A DNA stretch of 64,000 bases from an uncultured Clostridia bacterium (GTDB taxonomy: Bacteria; Bacillota; Clostridia; Oscillospirales; Acutalibacteraceae): NCBI GenBank assembly GCA_946183365.1, contig CAMHAH010000006.1, positions 1 to 64,000 of the forward strand, in the 5' to 3' direction. A program made the position numbers and the translations under genes. This document shows, piece by piece, positions 7,786-16,453 of this stretch (the stretch's first letter is position 1; each line of letters starts with the position of its first letter). The notes beneath the pieces were generated by a model. That model was not told the DNA's origin. It made no database searches and saw only the letters and a program-made list of their open reading frames with translations.

Positions 7786-7940
7786 CGAAAACAAAGTAAA
7801 GCGGTATGGCTTTCACCTGTGGGGTCTCGTCTGCACGGGTCAATACGGCTCAGGGTGATCCCTGATGTACTTGTATTGTGCGCGGACGGAGCTTCTGTCC
7901 GCTTTTTTATTTGTTTATGAATATTTGGAGGTGCTTACCT
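7786..7940 (+). promoter_or_regulatory. L20-type leader RNA with attenuator
   Basis: The leader between the promoter and infC holds several GC-rich stems (around 7815-7870) and ends in an intrinsic terminator (7882-7908) before the infC ribosome binding site. In Firmicutes the infC-rpmI-rplT operon is known to be repressed by L20 binding this leader and promoting termination. Position, length and terminator fit; the detailed fold was not computed. Confidence 0.72.
7882..7908 (+). terminator. Attenuator terminator in the infC leader
   Basis: The near-perfect hairpin 7882-7902 (GCGGACG...TGTCCGC) is followed by six T residues, just 20 bases upstream of the infC Shine-Dalgarno sequence. Confidence 0.88.
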
Positions 7941-8459
7941 ATCAGCAAACAGGAACCTCAGATCAATGAGGAAATTCGCGACAAAGAACTACGCGTGATC
8001 GGACCCGACGGCGCTCAGCTGGGTATCATGTCAGCTGCTGACGCACAGCATATCGCGGACGAAAAAAACCTCGACCTCGTTAAGATCGCCCCTCAGGCTA
8101 CACCCCCCGTATGTAAGATCATGGATTACGGGAAGTTCCGCTTTGAGCAGGCGAAGCGTGAGAAAGAGGCTCGCAAGAACCAGCATACTGTCGAAGTTAA
8201 AGAGATCAAGCTCTCTCTCAATATCGACACCCACGACTTTAACACCAAGCTCAAGAACGCCAACCGCTTCTTCGCTCACGGTGATAAGGTCAAGGTCTCT
8301 ATCCGCTTCCGCGGACGTGAGATGGGCCATTCGGAGTACGGCTACGATCTTATGAAGAAGTTTTCAGACGCGTGCGCTGAGGTCGCCAATATCGAGCGTC
8401 CCGCTAAGCTCGAGGGTCGCCAGATGCTCATGTTCCTTGCGCCTAAGCCCACCAAATAA
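7941..8459 (+). CDS. infC: Translation initiation factor IF-3, AUC start codon
   Basis: IF-3 binds the 30S subunit, keeps it free of 50S and checks start codon pairing. The 172-residue product has the N-domain QINEEIRDKELRVIGPDG, the Lys-rich linker and the C-domain RFRGREMGH. GGAGGTG (7927-7933) lies 9 bases before ATC at 7941, exactly where the family begins (ISKQEPQINEE). The only upstream in-frame ATG (7917) precedes the ribosome binding site and directly follows the attenuator. I therefore call a non-AUG AUC start, analogous to the AUU start known for infC in E. coli, where it allows IF-3 autoregulation. rpmI and rplT follow. Confidence 0.93.
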   Translation: MSKQEPQINEEIRDKELRVIGPDGAQLGIMSAADAQHIADEKNLDLVKIAPQATPPVCKIMDYGKFRFEQAKREKEARKNQHTVEVKEIKLSLNIDTHDFNTKLKNANRFFAHGDKVKVSIRFRGREMGHSEYGYDLMKKFSDACAEVANIERPAKLEGRQMLMFLAPKPTK

Positions 8460-8525
8460 ACCCGGTCCTGTTTACGGATACCGACGTAACCGACCTGTAA
8501 TCGTATTTAAAGGAGGATTATTAAT

Positions 8526-8723
8526 ATGCCTAAGATCAAAACACACAGCGGAGCTAAAAAGCGTTTCAAACTGTCTAAGAACGGCAAGGTCATCCGCGCT
8601 CATGCTTTCAAGAGCCACATCCTTAACAAAAAGACCACTAAGCGTAAGAGAGGGCTCAGACAGACTACCGTAGCTGATAAGACCAACGTAGCTCAGGTAA
8701 AGCGCCTGATCCCCTACAAATAA
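8526..8723 (+). CDS. rpmI: 50S ribosomal protein L35
   Basis: A 65-residue, very basic protein with the L35 pattern [20 protein letters not shown] at its N-terminus and the [13 protein letters not shown] core. AAGGAGG lies just upstream. It is the second gene of the IF3-L35-L20 operon and, in this family, part of the large subunit. Confidence 0.97.
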   Translation: MPKIKTHSGAKKRFKLSKNGKVIRAHAFKSHILNKKTTKRKRGLRQTTVADKTNVAQVKRLIPYK

Positions 8724-8760
8724 TCAGCAGCACTTACTAAGATTTTCGGAGGTAATATAA

Positions 8761-9111
8761 ATGGCACGTATAAAAGGCGCGATGATGACTCGCAAAAGAA
8801 GAAAAAAGACTTTAAAGCTCGCTAAGGGCTATTACGGCGCTAAGTCAAAGCATTTCAAGATGGCTAAGCAGCAGGTGATGAAGAGCGGTAACTACGCTTA
8901 CATCGGCCGCAAGCAGAAGAAGAGAGATTTCCGCAGACTGTGGATCACCCGTATCTCTGCCGCCTGCAAATCAAACGGCACCAACTACTCATGCTTTATG
9001 AACGGCCTCAAGAAGGCAGGCATCACACTCAACCGCAAGGTCCTGTCTGAGATCGCTATTTCCGATCCCGCCGCTTTCACCGCTCTCGTAGAGCAGGTCA
9101 AAAACGCATAA
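8761..9111 (+). CDS. rplT: 50S ribosomal protein L20
   Basis: A 116-residue L20 with the long basic N-terminal helix ([20 protein letters not shown]) and the conserved C-terminal globular domain ([20 protein letters not shown]). L20 is needed for early 50S assembly and is the known repressor of this operon through the leader RNA. GGAGG precedes the ATG. The gene ends at a strong terminator. Confidence 0.97.
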   Translation: MARIKGAMMTRKRRKKTLKLAKGYYGAKSKHFKMAKQQVMKSGNYAYIGRKQKKRDFRRLWITRISAACKSNGTNYSCFMNGLKKAGITLNRKVLSEIAISDPAAFTALVEQVKNA

Positions 9112-9124
9112 AAAAGCTATAACT

Positions 9125-9156
9125 GCGTTTGGGTCACCCCCAAACGCTTTTATTTT
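9125..9156 (+). terminator. Terminator of the IF3-L35-L20 operon
   Basis: Nine-base-pair stem GCGTTTGGG (9125-9133) with CCCAAACGC (9139-9147), followed by TTTTATTTT. Confidence 0.92.
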
Positions 9157-9311
9157 AAAGAAAATAGATTTGTATGCCCGCTCAGTTTGCCGCTGAGCGA
9201 GAGCGACCGATAGCTATGCGAAATGCGCGCAAAGCGCGATTTCTTATGCGATCCGAGCTTCCCTTTCTCAAGGGAGATAAGGAGCCGCGATGCGGGCACA
9301 GCCCGCCATCC

Positions 9312-9339
9312 ACCGTTAACTGTTAACCATTCACCCTAA
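9312..9339 (+). repeat. Degenerate heptamer array (ACYNTTA-like), 4 units
   Basis: Four 7-base units beginning with AC (ACCGTTA, ACTGTTA, ACCATTC, ACCCTAA) end 6 bases before the ribosome binding site of the next gene. They share phase and consensus with the other arrays but are more diverged. The stretch 9172-9311 upstream holds small GC hairpins and no ORF. Confidence 0.65.
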
Positions 9340-9350
9340 AGAGGAATACA

Positions 9351-10136
9351 ATGGAACTTATTTCTTCAAAAGAAAATAAAAGGATAAAATATATAAAAAA
9401 GCTGCTCTCTTCATCATCCTTCCGCAGATCAGAGGGGGCTTTTATCGCCGAGGGGCTCAGGCTGTGCGCCGACGCCCTCGACAGCGGCGCGGATATCTCT
9501 CAGGCTTATTTTTCAGAGAGCTTCTGTGAGAAAAACCGTGATTTTACAGACAGAGCGGCTGAGCGTGTTTCTGAGCGCTTTATCCTCAGAGACGGCATAT
9601 TTAGTGCCGCGTCAGACACCAAAACACCACAGGGTGTGATGTTTGTCATAAAAACACTTGACAAAACAATTGACTTTGATAAAATTAAGGATAATGGAAA
9701 AGTATTGGCTCTTGAGAATGTTCAGGACCCCGTCAACCTCGGCACCATATTGAGGACAGCCGAGGCTCTCGGCACAGACGCCGTCATCCTCAGCCGCGAC
9801 TGCTGCGATATCTATTCGCCTAAGGCGGTCAGGGGCAGTATGGGAGCTGTGTTCCGCCTGCCTGTCATGATTACCGACGACCTCTCGGGGCTCATCGGTG
9901 AGTTCAACCGTTTCGGCAGGTCATACGCCGCGGTGCTCGACAGAGAAGCGGTGCGGCTGACCGAGTGCGATCTCTCGGGGGCTGTGCTGGCTGTGGTCGG
10001 CAACGAGGGCAACGGCATAACCGAAAAGACCGTTTCAGCCTGTACCGACAAGCTGTTCATACCCATGCGCGGCAGGGCTGAGTCGCTCAATGTTTCAGCC
10101 GCCGCCGGCATAATTATCTGGGAAATGATAAAATGA
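9351..10136 (+). CDS. TrmH/SpoU family RNA 2'-O-ribose methyltransferase
   Basis: This 261-residue SPOUT enzyme has an N-terminal substrate-binding domain (SSKENKRIKYIKKL) and the knotted SAM-binding domain with the three SpoU motifs: ENVQDPVNLGTILRTAEALG, VVGNEGNGI and IPMRGRAESLNVSAAAGI. It probably methylates a ribose in 23S rRNA, but the exact nucleotide cannot be read from sequence. AGAGGAA precedes the ATG. Its stop overlaps the dprA start (ATGA), so the two are translationally coupled. Confidence 0.92.
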   Translation: MELISSKENKRIKYIKKLLSSSSFRRSEGAFIAEGLRLCADALDSGADISQAYFSESFCEKNRDFTDRAAERVSERFILRDGIFSAASDTKTPQGVMFVIKTLDKTIDFDKIKDNGKVLALENVQDPVNLGTILRTAEALGTDAVILSRDCCDIYSPKAVRGSMGAVFRLPVMITDDLSGLIGEFNRFGRSYAAVLDREAVRLTECDLSGAVLAVVGNEGNGITEKTVSACTDKLFIPMRGRAESLNVSAAAGIIIWEMIK

Positions 10137-11242
10137 CGAATTCGACTAAATACTATATTTGGTTGTCAATGGCGCTCGGTTACCGTTCGCCTAAGCCTAA
10201 GGCTTTACATAAGCTGTACCCGAATATAGCCGAGCTGTATGACGGCGGCGAGCCTGAGCTGAGGCTCTCGGGTGTGCTCAGCGAAAAGAACATCACCGCT
10301 CTTGAGAATACCCCGCTCAGCAAGGCTTATGAGGTCATAGACCGCTGCAACGAGCTCGGTATATCTATACTATCTCTCGACGATCCCGCTTATCCCGAGA
10401 GGCTCTATGAGATAGCCGATCCGCCCGCTGTGCTTTACTGTAAGGGGCGTATGCCCGATTTTGAACACAGCCTTACGATCGCTGTCGTAGGTACGCGCAA
10501 CGCTACCGCCTACGGCAAGATGACCACCCATTCTATATCGGGGTCACTGGCTGAGAACGGCGTTATCATAGTCAGCGGAGGGGCTGTAGGCATAGACAGC
10601 CTCAGCCATACGGCGGCTCTTGAGGCGGGCGGAGTGACCGTCTGCGTGCTGGGCTGCGGCATAGATTATCCGTATCTCAGAGAAAACGCCAAGCTCAGGG
10701 AGAATATCGCCGAGCGCGGCGCGGTGATCTCTGAATATCCGCCCGGTTACCCGCCCGGCAGATACACATTTTTAGAGCGCAACCGTATAATATCGGGGCT
10801 CTCAAACGGAGTTCTGGTCGTAGAAGCGGGTCAGAAGAGCGGTTCTCTGTCTACCGCGCGCAACGCCCTTGAACAGGACAGAGATGTGTTCGCGGTCATG
10901 GGCAATATCACCTCGCCCTACTCTCAGGGCACGAACGCTCTGATAAAGGACGGAGCGAGACCCGTGACGGACTATACGGATATCACCTCTTATTATAAGG
11001 AATTCGGTATAGAGGCTCAGCCCGATGATTTGATACGCGAGATACCCGTACACAAGACGGATATCGACGTCTCCGCCGAGGCGCTGAGCGTTTATCGGAG
11101 CATAACGTCAGAGCCTATACATATAGATAGTATTACATCCGCCGTCGGTCTGCCTGTGAGGACCGTCCTGCAGGCGCTCACCGAGCTTGAGCTCGAGGGG
11201 CTTATAAAGGCTGAGAAGGGCAGGATGTATCATATAATATAA
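10133..11242 (+). CDS. dprA: DNA-processing protein DprA
   Basis: DprA binds incoming single-stranded DNA and loads RecA during natural transformation; many non-competent bacteria also carry it. The 369-residue protein has an N-terminal SAM-like helical region, the Rossmann-like core with VVGTRNATAYG, the SGGAVGIDSLSHTAAL nucleotide-binding motif and GCGIDYPY, and a C-terminal winged helix (about residues 305-369). It is followed by topA, the common dprA-topA order in Firmicutes. Confidence 0.95.
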   Translation: MTNSTKYYIWLSMALGYRSPKPKALHKLYPNIAELYDGGEPELRLSGVLSEKNITALENTPLSKAYEVIDRCNELGISILSLDDPAYPERLYEIADPPAVLYCKGRMPDFEHSLTIAVVGTRNATAYGKMTTHSISGSLAENGVIIVSGGAVGIDSLSHTAALEAGGVTVCVLGCGIDYPYLRENAKLRENIAERGAVISEYPPGYPPGRYTFLERNRIISGLSNGVLVVEAGQKSGSLSTARNALEQDRDVFAVMGNITSPYSQGTNALIKDGARPVTDYTDITSYYKEFGIEAQPDDLIREIPVHKTDIDVSAEALSVYRSITSEPIHIDSITSAVGLPVRTVLQALTELELEGLIKAEKGRMYHII

Positions 11243-11282
11243 TCGCGTGATATGATCGCGTTTTTCGGAGGAAAGCATAAGT

Positions 11283-13352
11283 ATGTCTAATTTAGTTATA
11301 GTTGAGTCGCCCGCAAAGGCTAAAACTATCAAAAAATATCTCGGAAAGGATTATGACGTCATCGCCTCTATGGGTCATGTCAGGGACCTTCCCTCGGCAA
11401 GACTGAGCGTGGATATCAATAATAATTTCGAGCCTAAATATGAGATAATCAAGGGCAAGGAGAAGCTCGTCGGTGAGCTGCAGGAGAAGGCTAAAAAATC
11501 CGATAAAGTCTATCTCGCGACGGACCCCGACCGTGAGGGCGAGGCTATCTCGTGGCACCTTGCGTATCTGCTCGACCTGCCGCTTGACGAGGTCGACCGC
11601 GTAGAGTTCAACGAGATCACCAAGACGGGTATCGCCAACGGTATGTCGGCTCCGCGCACCATCAATATCGACCTTGTAAACGCTCAGCAGGCGCGCCGTA
11701 TACTCGACCGCCTCGTGGGCTACAAGCTCAGCCCCTTTGTATCTCAGAAGATCCACCGCGGTCTCTCGGCGGGCAGAGTGCAGTCGGTAGCGGTACGCAT
11801 AATCGTAGACAGAGAGAACGAGATACGCGCCTTCAAGCCCGAGGAATATTGGACGATAGACGCCAAATTCATACCCAAGGGCTCTCGCAAGGCGTTCTCA
11901 GCCTCTCTTTACGGCGATAAAAACGGCAAGATTAAGATATCCGACAAGGAGAGCGCCGACAAGATACTCGCCGATCTGGACGGAGCCGATTTCGTCATTA
12001 CCAAGGTCAAGAACGGCACCCGCAAGAAATCGCCCGCTCCGCCGTTCATCACCTCTACCTTACAGCAGGAGGCGTCACGCAAGCTGAACTTCCAGTCGCG
12101 CCGCACCATGAAGGTGGCTCAGGAGCTGTATGAGGGCGTTGACGTAGAGGGTATCGGCGCTATCGGTCTTATCACCTATATGAGGACCGACTCGCTGAGA
12201 GTATCAAACGACGCCGTAGCCGACGCTCAGGAGTATATCCGCTCAGCCTACGGCGATAAGTACCTGCCCTCAAAGCCCAGAGCTTTCAAGTCAAGAGCCG
12301 GCGCTCAGGACGGTCACGAGGCTATTCGTCCCTCTACTCCGTCCATCACGCCCGATCAGATAAAGTCAAGCCTCACCACCGACCAGTACAGGCTCTATAA
12401 GCTCATCTGGGAGCGCTTCATGGCTTCTCAGATGGCTGACTGTATCCAAAAGACCACTCAGGCGGATATCGAGGGCAACGGCTATGTGTTCAAGGCGGCG
12501 GGCTATCGAGTAGATTTCGACGGCTTTACCGTGCTTTATGTTGAGAGCAAGGACGAGGAAGGCGATAAGGATAACCGCATCCTCTCTCTCGAGAAGGACA
12601 CTCCCTGCAAGGCTAAGGAGCTGCTGGGTAATCAGCACTTCACCCAGCCTCCGGCTCGCTTTACCGAGGCTTCGCTGATAAAGGCTCTCGAGGAATACGG
12701 TATAGGCAGACCTTCTACCTACGCCGCGACCATATCTACCATCACCTCCCGCGAGTATGTAAAGCGCGAGGGCAAGACCCTGATACCCACCGAGCTGGGC
12801 GAGGCTTTAGCGGGACTTATGAAGGAGCGCTTCCCCAAGATAGTGAACGTAAAGTTCACTGCTCAGATGGAGGATGAGCTCGATACCGTTGAGAAGGGCA
12901 CCATCCGCTGGGATGAGCTCCTCGGCGAGTTCTATACCGATTTTGAAAAGACCCTCAAAAAGGCTAAGGCGGATATGCAGGGCGTTAAGATACAGCTCGA
13001 AGAGGATAAGACGGATATAATCTGTGAGAAGTGCGGCAGACAGATGGTAGTCAAGGTCGGCCGTTACGGCAAGTTCATAGCCTGTCCCGGTTATCCCGAG
13101 TGCAAGAACGTCAAGAAATATGTCGAGAACGTAGGCGTAAAATGCCCCAAGTGCGACGGCGACGTGATAATCAAGCGCACCGGCAAGGGTAAGGTGTTCT
13201 ACGGCTGTTCAAATTATCCCAACTGCGATTTCGTATCGTGGTACGAGCCCGTCGAAGAGCGCTGCCCAAACTGCGGAGAGATACTCTTCAAGCGCAAGGG
13301 CAAGAAGGGCGGTTTGTTCTGCGCCAAAGAAGGCTGCGGGTTTAAGAAGTAA
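11283..13352 (+). CDS. topA: DNA topoisomerase I (type IA)
   Basis: TopA relaxes negative supercoils by transient single-strand cleavage. The 689-residue protein has the N-terminal TOPRIM domain (VESPAKAKTI; DPDREGEAI at 81-89), the catalytic segment GLITYMRTDS with the active tyrosine near residue 299, and HEAIRPS. Its C-terminus carries three Cys4 zinc-finger repeats (CEKCG, CPKCDG, CPNCG). GGAGG sits upstream of ATG at 11283. Length and domain order are normal for Firmicutes. Confidence 0.97.
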   Translation: MSNLVIVESPAKAKTIKKYLGKDYDVIASMGHVRDLPSARLSVDINNNFEPKYEIIKGKEKLVGELQEKAKKSDKVYLATDPDREGEAISWHLAYLLDLPLDEVDRVEFNEITKTGIANGMSAPRTINIDLVNAQQARRILDRLVGYKLSPFVSQKIHRGLSAGRVQSVAVRIIVDRENEIRAFKPEEYWTIDAKFIPKGSRKAFSASLYGDKNGKIKISDKESADKILADLDGADFVITKVKNGTRKKSPAPPFITSTLQQEASRKLNFQSRRTMKVAQELYEGVDVEGIGAIGLITYMRTDSLRVSNDAVADAQEYIRSAYGDKYLPSKPRAFKSRAGAQDGHEAIRPSTPSITPDQIKSSLTTDQYRLYKLIWERFMASQMADCIQKTTQADIEGNGYVFKAAGYRVDFDGFTVLYVESKDEEGDKDNRILSLEKDTPCKAKELLGNQHFTQPPARFTEASLIKALEEYGIGRPSTYAATISTITSREYVKREGKTLIPTELGEALAGLMKERFPKIVNVKFTAQMEDELDTVEKGTIRWDELLGEFYTDFEKTLKKAKADMQGVKIQLEEDKTDIICEKCGRQMVVKVGRYGKFIACPGYPECKNVKKYVENVGVKCPKCDGDVIIKRTGKGKVFYGCSNYPNCDFVSWYEPVEERCPNCGEILFKRKGKKGGLFCAKEGCGFKK

Positions 13353-13356
13353 ACCG

Positions 13357-13416
13357 GTTAGGAGTGAGGAGTTAGGAGTGAGGAGTTGTTAAACTTCCGA
13401 CTTCTGACTTTCAACT
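13357..13416 (+). repeat. Paired heptamer arrays abutting the trmFO start codon
   Basis: GTTAGGA/GTGAGGA units (13357-13391) are followed by ACTTCCG, ACTTCTG, ACTTTCA (13393-13413) and a partial ACT that touches the ATG. The two halves are in opposite orientations and could pair. No Shine-Dalgarno sequence remains next to the ATG. Confidence 0.85.
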
Positions 13417-14748
13417 ATGAACAATGTAACAATTATAGGCGCGGGGCTCGCGGGCTGTGAGGCGGCGTATCAGCTCTCAAAGAGAGGTATACGCGTAAGG
13501 CTCTTTGACAGCAAGCCATCCAAGCTCAGTCCCGCCCATCATTCAGACAATTTATGCGAGCTTGTGTGCTCAAACTCCTTCAAGGCGGCGCGCGTCAACT
13601 CAGCCGCGGGACTGCTTAAGGAAGAGATGCGTACCTTAGGCTCGCTCCTGCTCACCTGCGCTGATAAATGCTCGGTGCCCGCGGGCGGAGCGCTTGCTGT
13701 AGACCGTGAGCTGTTCTCGGCTATGGTCACCGACGCGATAAAGAGCGACCCTTTAATAGAGATAATCAGCGAAGAGATCACCTCGATCCCCGACGACGGC
13801 GTTGTGATAATCGCCACGGGTCCGCTCACCCACGACGCTTTGGCGGCGGATATAGCCGCGCGCTTCGGCGAGAGCTTAAGGTTCTTTGACGCCGCCGCTC
13901 CGATAGTATCAGCCGAGAGCGTTGATATGGAGCACGCGTTCTTTGAGTCGCGCTACGGCAAGGGCGGGGGAGAGGATTACCTCAACTGCCCCATGAACAA
14001 GGCTGAGTATGAGGCTTTCTATGAGGCTCTGGTCTCTGCCGAGCGAGCGCCCGTACACGAGTTCGACGTCATGAACCCAAAGGTCTATGAGGGCTGTATG
14101 CCGATAGAGGTCATGGCTCAGCGCGGGGTGGATACCGTCCGCTTCGGCCCCATGAAGCCTGTCGGTCTCAGAGACCCACGCACGGGTCACCGTCCGTGGG
14201 CTGTCCTGCAGCTCCGCAAAGAGAACGCCTCGGGCACTATGTATAACCTCGTCGGCTTCCAGACTAATCTGAAGTTCGGCGAGCAGAAAAGGGTATTTTC
14301 TATGATACCCGCTTTGCATGACGCCGATTTCCTCAGATACGGCGTTATGCACCGCAACACCTTCATTGACTCTCCGCGTATACTGAATTCCGATTATTCT
14401 GCAAAAGATAATAAAAATCTTTTCTTCGCGGGTCAGCTCATGGGCGTAGAGGGCTATATGGAGAGCGCCTCATCGGGGCTTCTCTGCGGTATCAACGCCG
14501 CCCGTATCATAAACGGACTTGATACCGTCACCCTGCCCGCAACCACCATGATGGGAGCTATGAGCCGCTATATCAGCGATCCGTTCGTGACAGACTTCCA
14601 GCCGATGGGCGCGAACTTCGGTATCCTGCCCGAGCTTGAGGACCGCCCGAGAGACAAGGCTCTTCGCGGACAGGCTTATGCCGACAGGGCTCTCTCAGAC
14701 CTTAAAAGTTTTATAAATGAAAACAAACTGACATCAGATTATATATAA
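13417..14748 (+). CDS. trmFO: Methylenetetrahydrofolate--tRNA-(uracil-5-)-methyltransferase TrmFO
   Basis: TrmFO makes 5-methyluridine at position 54 of tRNA, using methylenetetrahydrofolate and FAD. The 443-residue protein begins with the FAD-binding VTIIGAGLAGCEAA, followed by the family hallmarks HHSDNLCELVCSNSFKA, ATGPLTHDAL and GQLMGVEGYMESA. The start at 13417 matches the family N-terminus. Its immediate upstream region is occupied by heptamer repeats, and the nearest GGAG is over 30 bases away, so initiation signals are weak. The topA-trmFO order is common in Firmicutes. Confidence 0.95.
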   Translation: MNNVTIIGAGLAGCEAAYQLSKRGIRVRLFDSKPSKLSPAHHSDNLCELVCSNSFKAARVNSAAGLLKEEMRTLGSLLLTCADKCSVPAGGALAVDRELFSAMVTDAIKSDPLIEIISEEITSIPDDGVVIIATGPLTHDALAADIAARFGESLRFFDAAAPIVSAESVDMEHAFFESRYGKGGGEDYLNCPMNKAEYEAFYEALVSAERAPVHEFDVMNPKVYEGCMPIEVMAQRGVDTVRFGPMKPVGLRDPRTGHRPWAVLQLRKENASGTMYNLVGFQTNLKFGEQKRVFSMIPALHDADFLRYGVMHRNTFIDSPRILNSDYSAKDNKNLFFAGQLMGVEGYMESASSGLLCGINAARIINGLDTVTLPATTMMGAMSRYISDPFVTDFQPMGANFGILPELEDRPRDKALRGQAYADRALSDLKSFINENKLTSDYI

Positions 14749-14762
14749 AAGGATATGGTAGT

Positions 14763-15779
14763 ATGAAAATTATAGTAGACGCTTTCGGCGGAGATAACGC
14801 ACCTCTCGAGATAATCAAGGGCGCCGCAGAAGCAAAAAACGAGTACTCGGTGGATATCCTGCTCACGGGCGACGAAGGTATCATCCGCAAGGTAGCTAAG
14901 GAGAACGGTATCAGTCTCGACGGTATCGAGATAGTCCACGCTCCGGATGTGTTCACCAACAACGACAAGCCCACCTCGGTACGCTCAAAGTCTAAAGAGA
15001 ATACCTCTCTTGCTACGGGCTTCCGCCTGCTCAGAGACGGTCAGGGCGACGCCTTCCTCTCTGCGGGCAACTCGGGCGCTATCGGCGCGGGCTCTATGTT
15101 TATCGTCAAGCGTATCGAGGGCGTAAAGCGCGTAGCCTTCGCTCCCGTTATCCCGAGCATGACGGGCAAGTTCATGCTCATAGACAGCGGTATCAACACC
15201 GACGTCCGTCCCGAGATATTACAGCAGTTCGCGTTAATGGGATCTGTATACATGAACAAGGTCATGGGTATAGATAACCCCCGTGTCGGTCTCGCCAATG
15301 TCGGCACAGAGGAGCACAAGGGCGACAGCCTGAGACAGGAGACCTATAAGCTCCTCAAAGAGACCCCGATAAACTTCATCGGCAACGTCGAGGGACGCGA
15401 TATCCCCATGGACGGAGCCGACGTAGTGGTATGCGACGGCTTCACCGGCAACATGATAATCAAGACCTATGAGGGAGTAGCTCTCGCTCTGTTAGGCAAG
15501 ATTAAGGGCATATTCACAAAGAACCTCAAGAACAAACTCGCCGCGGCTCTGGTGCTGGGCGATATGAAGAAGTTCAAAAAGGAGATGGACCTCGACGAGT
15601 TCGGCGGTACGGCTGTGCTGGGCTGTTCAAAGCCCGTATTCAAGGCTCACGGCAACGCCAAAGCCAAGACCATCAAGAACGCTATCCGCGTATGTATGGG
15701 CTATGTGAGCAGCGGTATCATCGAGACCGTCTCACGCGAGCTCAGGGATATCGCCGTTGCTGAGGAAGAGGAAGCGTGA
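14763..15779 (+). CDS. plsX: Phosphate acyltransferase PlsX
   Basis: PlsX converts acyl-ACP to acyl-phosphate, the acyl donor for PlsY in phospholipid synthesis, at the inner face of the membrane. The 338-residue protein has the family motifs VDAFGGDNAP (5-14), SAGNSGAIGAGSMF and VCDGFTGNMIIKTYEG. AAGGA lies upstream. In Bacillus this gene is followed by fabD-fabG-acpA before rnc; here it overlaps rnc directly, so acpP is missing from its usual place. Confidence 0.96.
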   Translation: MKIIVDAFGGDNAPLEIIKGAAEAKNEYSVDILLTGDEGIIRKVAKENGISLDGIEIVHAPDVFTNNDKPTSVRSKSKENTSLATGFRLLRDGQGDAFLSAGNSGAIGAGSMFIVKRIEGVKRVAFAPVIPSMTGKFMLIDSGINTDVRPEILQQFALMGSVYMNKVMGIDNPRVGLANVGTEEHKGDSLRQETYKLLKETPINFIGNVEGRDIPMDGADVVVCDGFTGNMIIKTYEGVALALLGKIKGIFTKNLKNKLAAALVLGDMKKFKKEMDLDEFGGTAVLGCSKPVFKAHGNAKAKTIKNAIRVCMGYVSSGIIETVSRELRDIAVAEEEEA

Positions 15780-16453
15780 TGAAAGACCTGCAGCTTGCTA
15801 TCGATTACACCTTCAACGATCCGTCTCTGCTCACCGAGGCTCTGACCCACTCCTCCTACGCCCATGAGCAGCACAAGAACACGAAGTACAACGAGCGCTT
15901 AGAGTTCCTCGGCGACGCCGTGCTCTCTATCGTCGTGTCCGATTATATATACAAGCACTGTCCCGACCTGCCCGAGGGCGAGCTGACTAAGCTCAGGGCT
16001 TCTCTGGTATGTGAAAAAAGTCTCTTTGACTTTGCTAAACAGATCGATCTCGGCTCTTATCTGCGCCTGTCTAACGGCGAGCGCCGCAACGGCGGAGCCA
16101 AGCGTCCGTCTATAGTCTCAGACGCGTTCGAGGCTGTCATCGCGGCGATCTACCTTGACGGAGGTATGGAGCCCGCCCGCAAGCATATCCTGCGCTTCGT
16201 GGTGCCTGAGATAGAGAGCCACAAGAACCACTCATTCAAGGATTACAAGACCGCTCTGCAGGAGATAATCCAGAAGAACCCCGGCGAGAAGCTCGAGTAC
16301 CGCCTTGTCGGCTCGACGGGTCCCGACCACGACAAGCACTTCAAGGTCGAGGTCTGCCTTAACTCAAACGTCATCGGCAGGGGCGGCGGACGCTCCAAGA
16401 AAGAGGCTGAGCAGCAGGCGGCGAGAGAGGCTCTGGAGTTGATGGGCTATTAA
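15779..16453 (+). CDS. rnc: Ribonuclease III
   Basis: RNase III cleaves double-stranded RNA, including the rRNA precursor. The 224-residue protein shows the signature ERLEFLGDAVLS with catalytic acidic residues, a second acidic patch FEAVIAAIYLDGG, and a C-terminal dsRNA-binding domain from about residue 150 (KTALQEIIQK ... GRSKKEAEQQAA). The start is taken as ATG 15779, overlapping the plsX TGA (TGATG); a GTG three bases earlier is also possible. Its own stop overlaps the putative AUU start of the next gene. Confidence 0.95.
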   Translation: MKDLQLAIDYTFNDPSLLTEALTHSSYAHEQHKNTKYNERLEFLGDAVLSIVVSDYIYKHCPDLPEGELTKLRASLVCEKSLFDFAKQIDLGSYLRLSNGERRNGGAKRPSIVSDAFEAVIAAIYLDGGMEPARKHILRFVVPEIESHKNHSFKDYKTALQEIIQKNPGEKLEYRLVGSTGPDHDKHFKVEVCLNSNVIGRGGGRSKKEAEQQAAREALELMGY

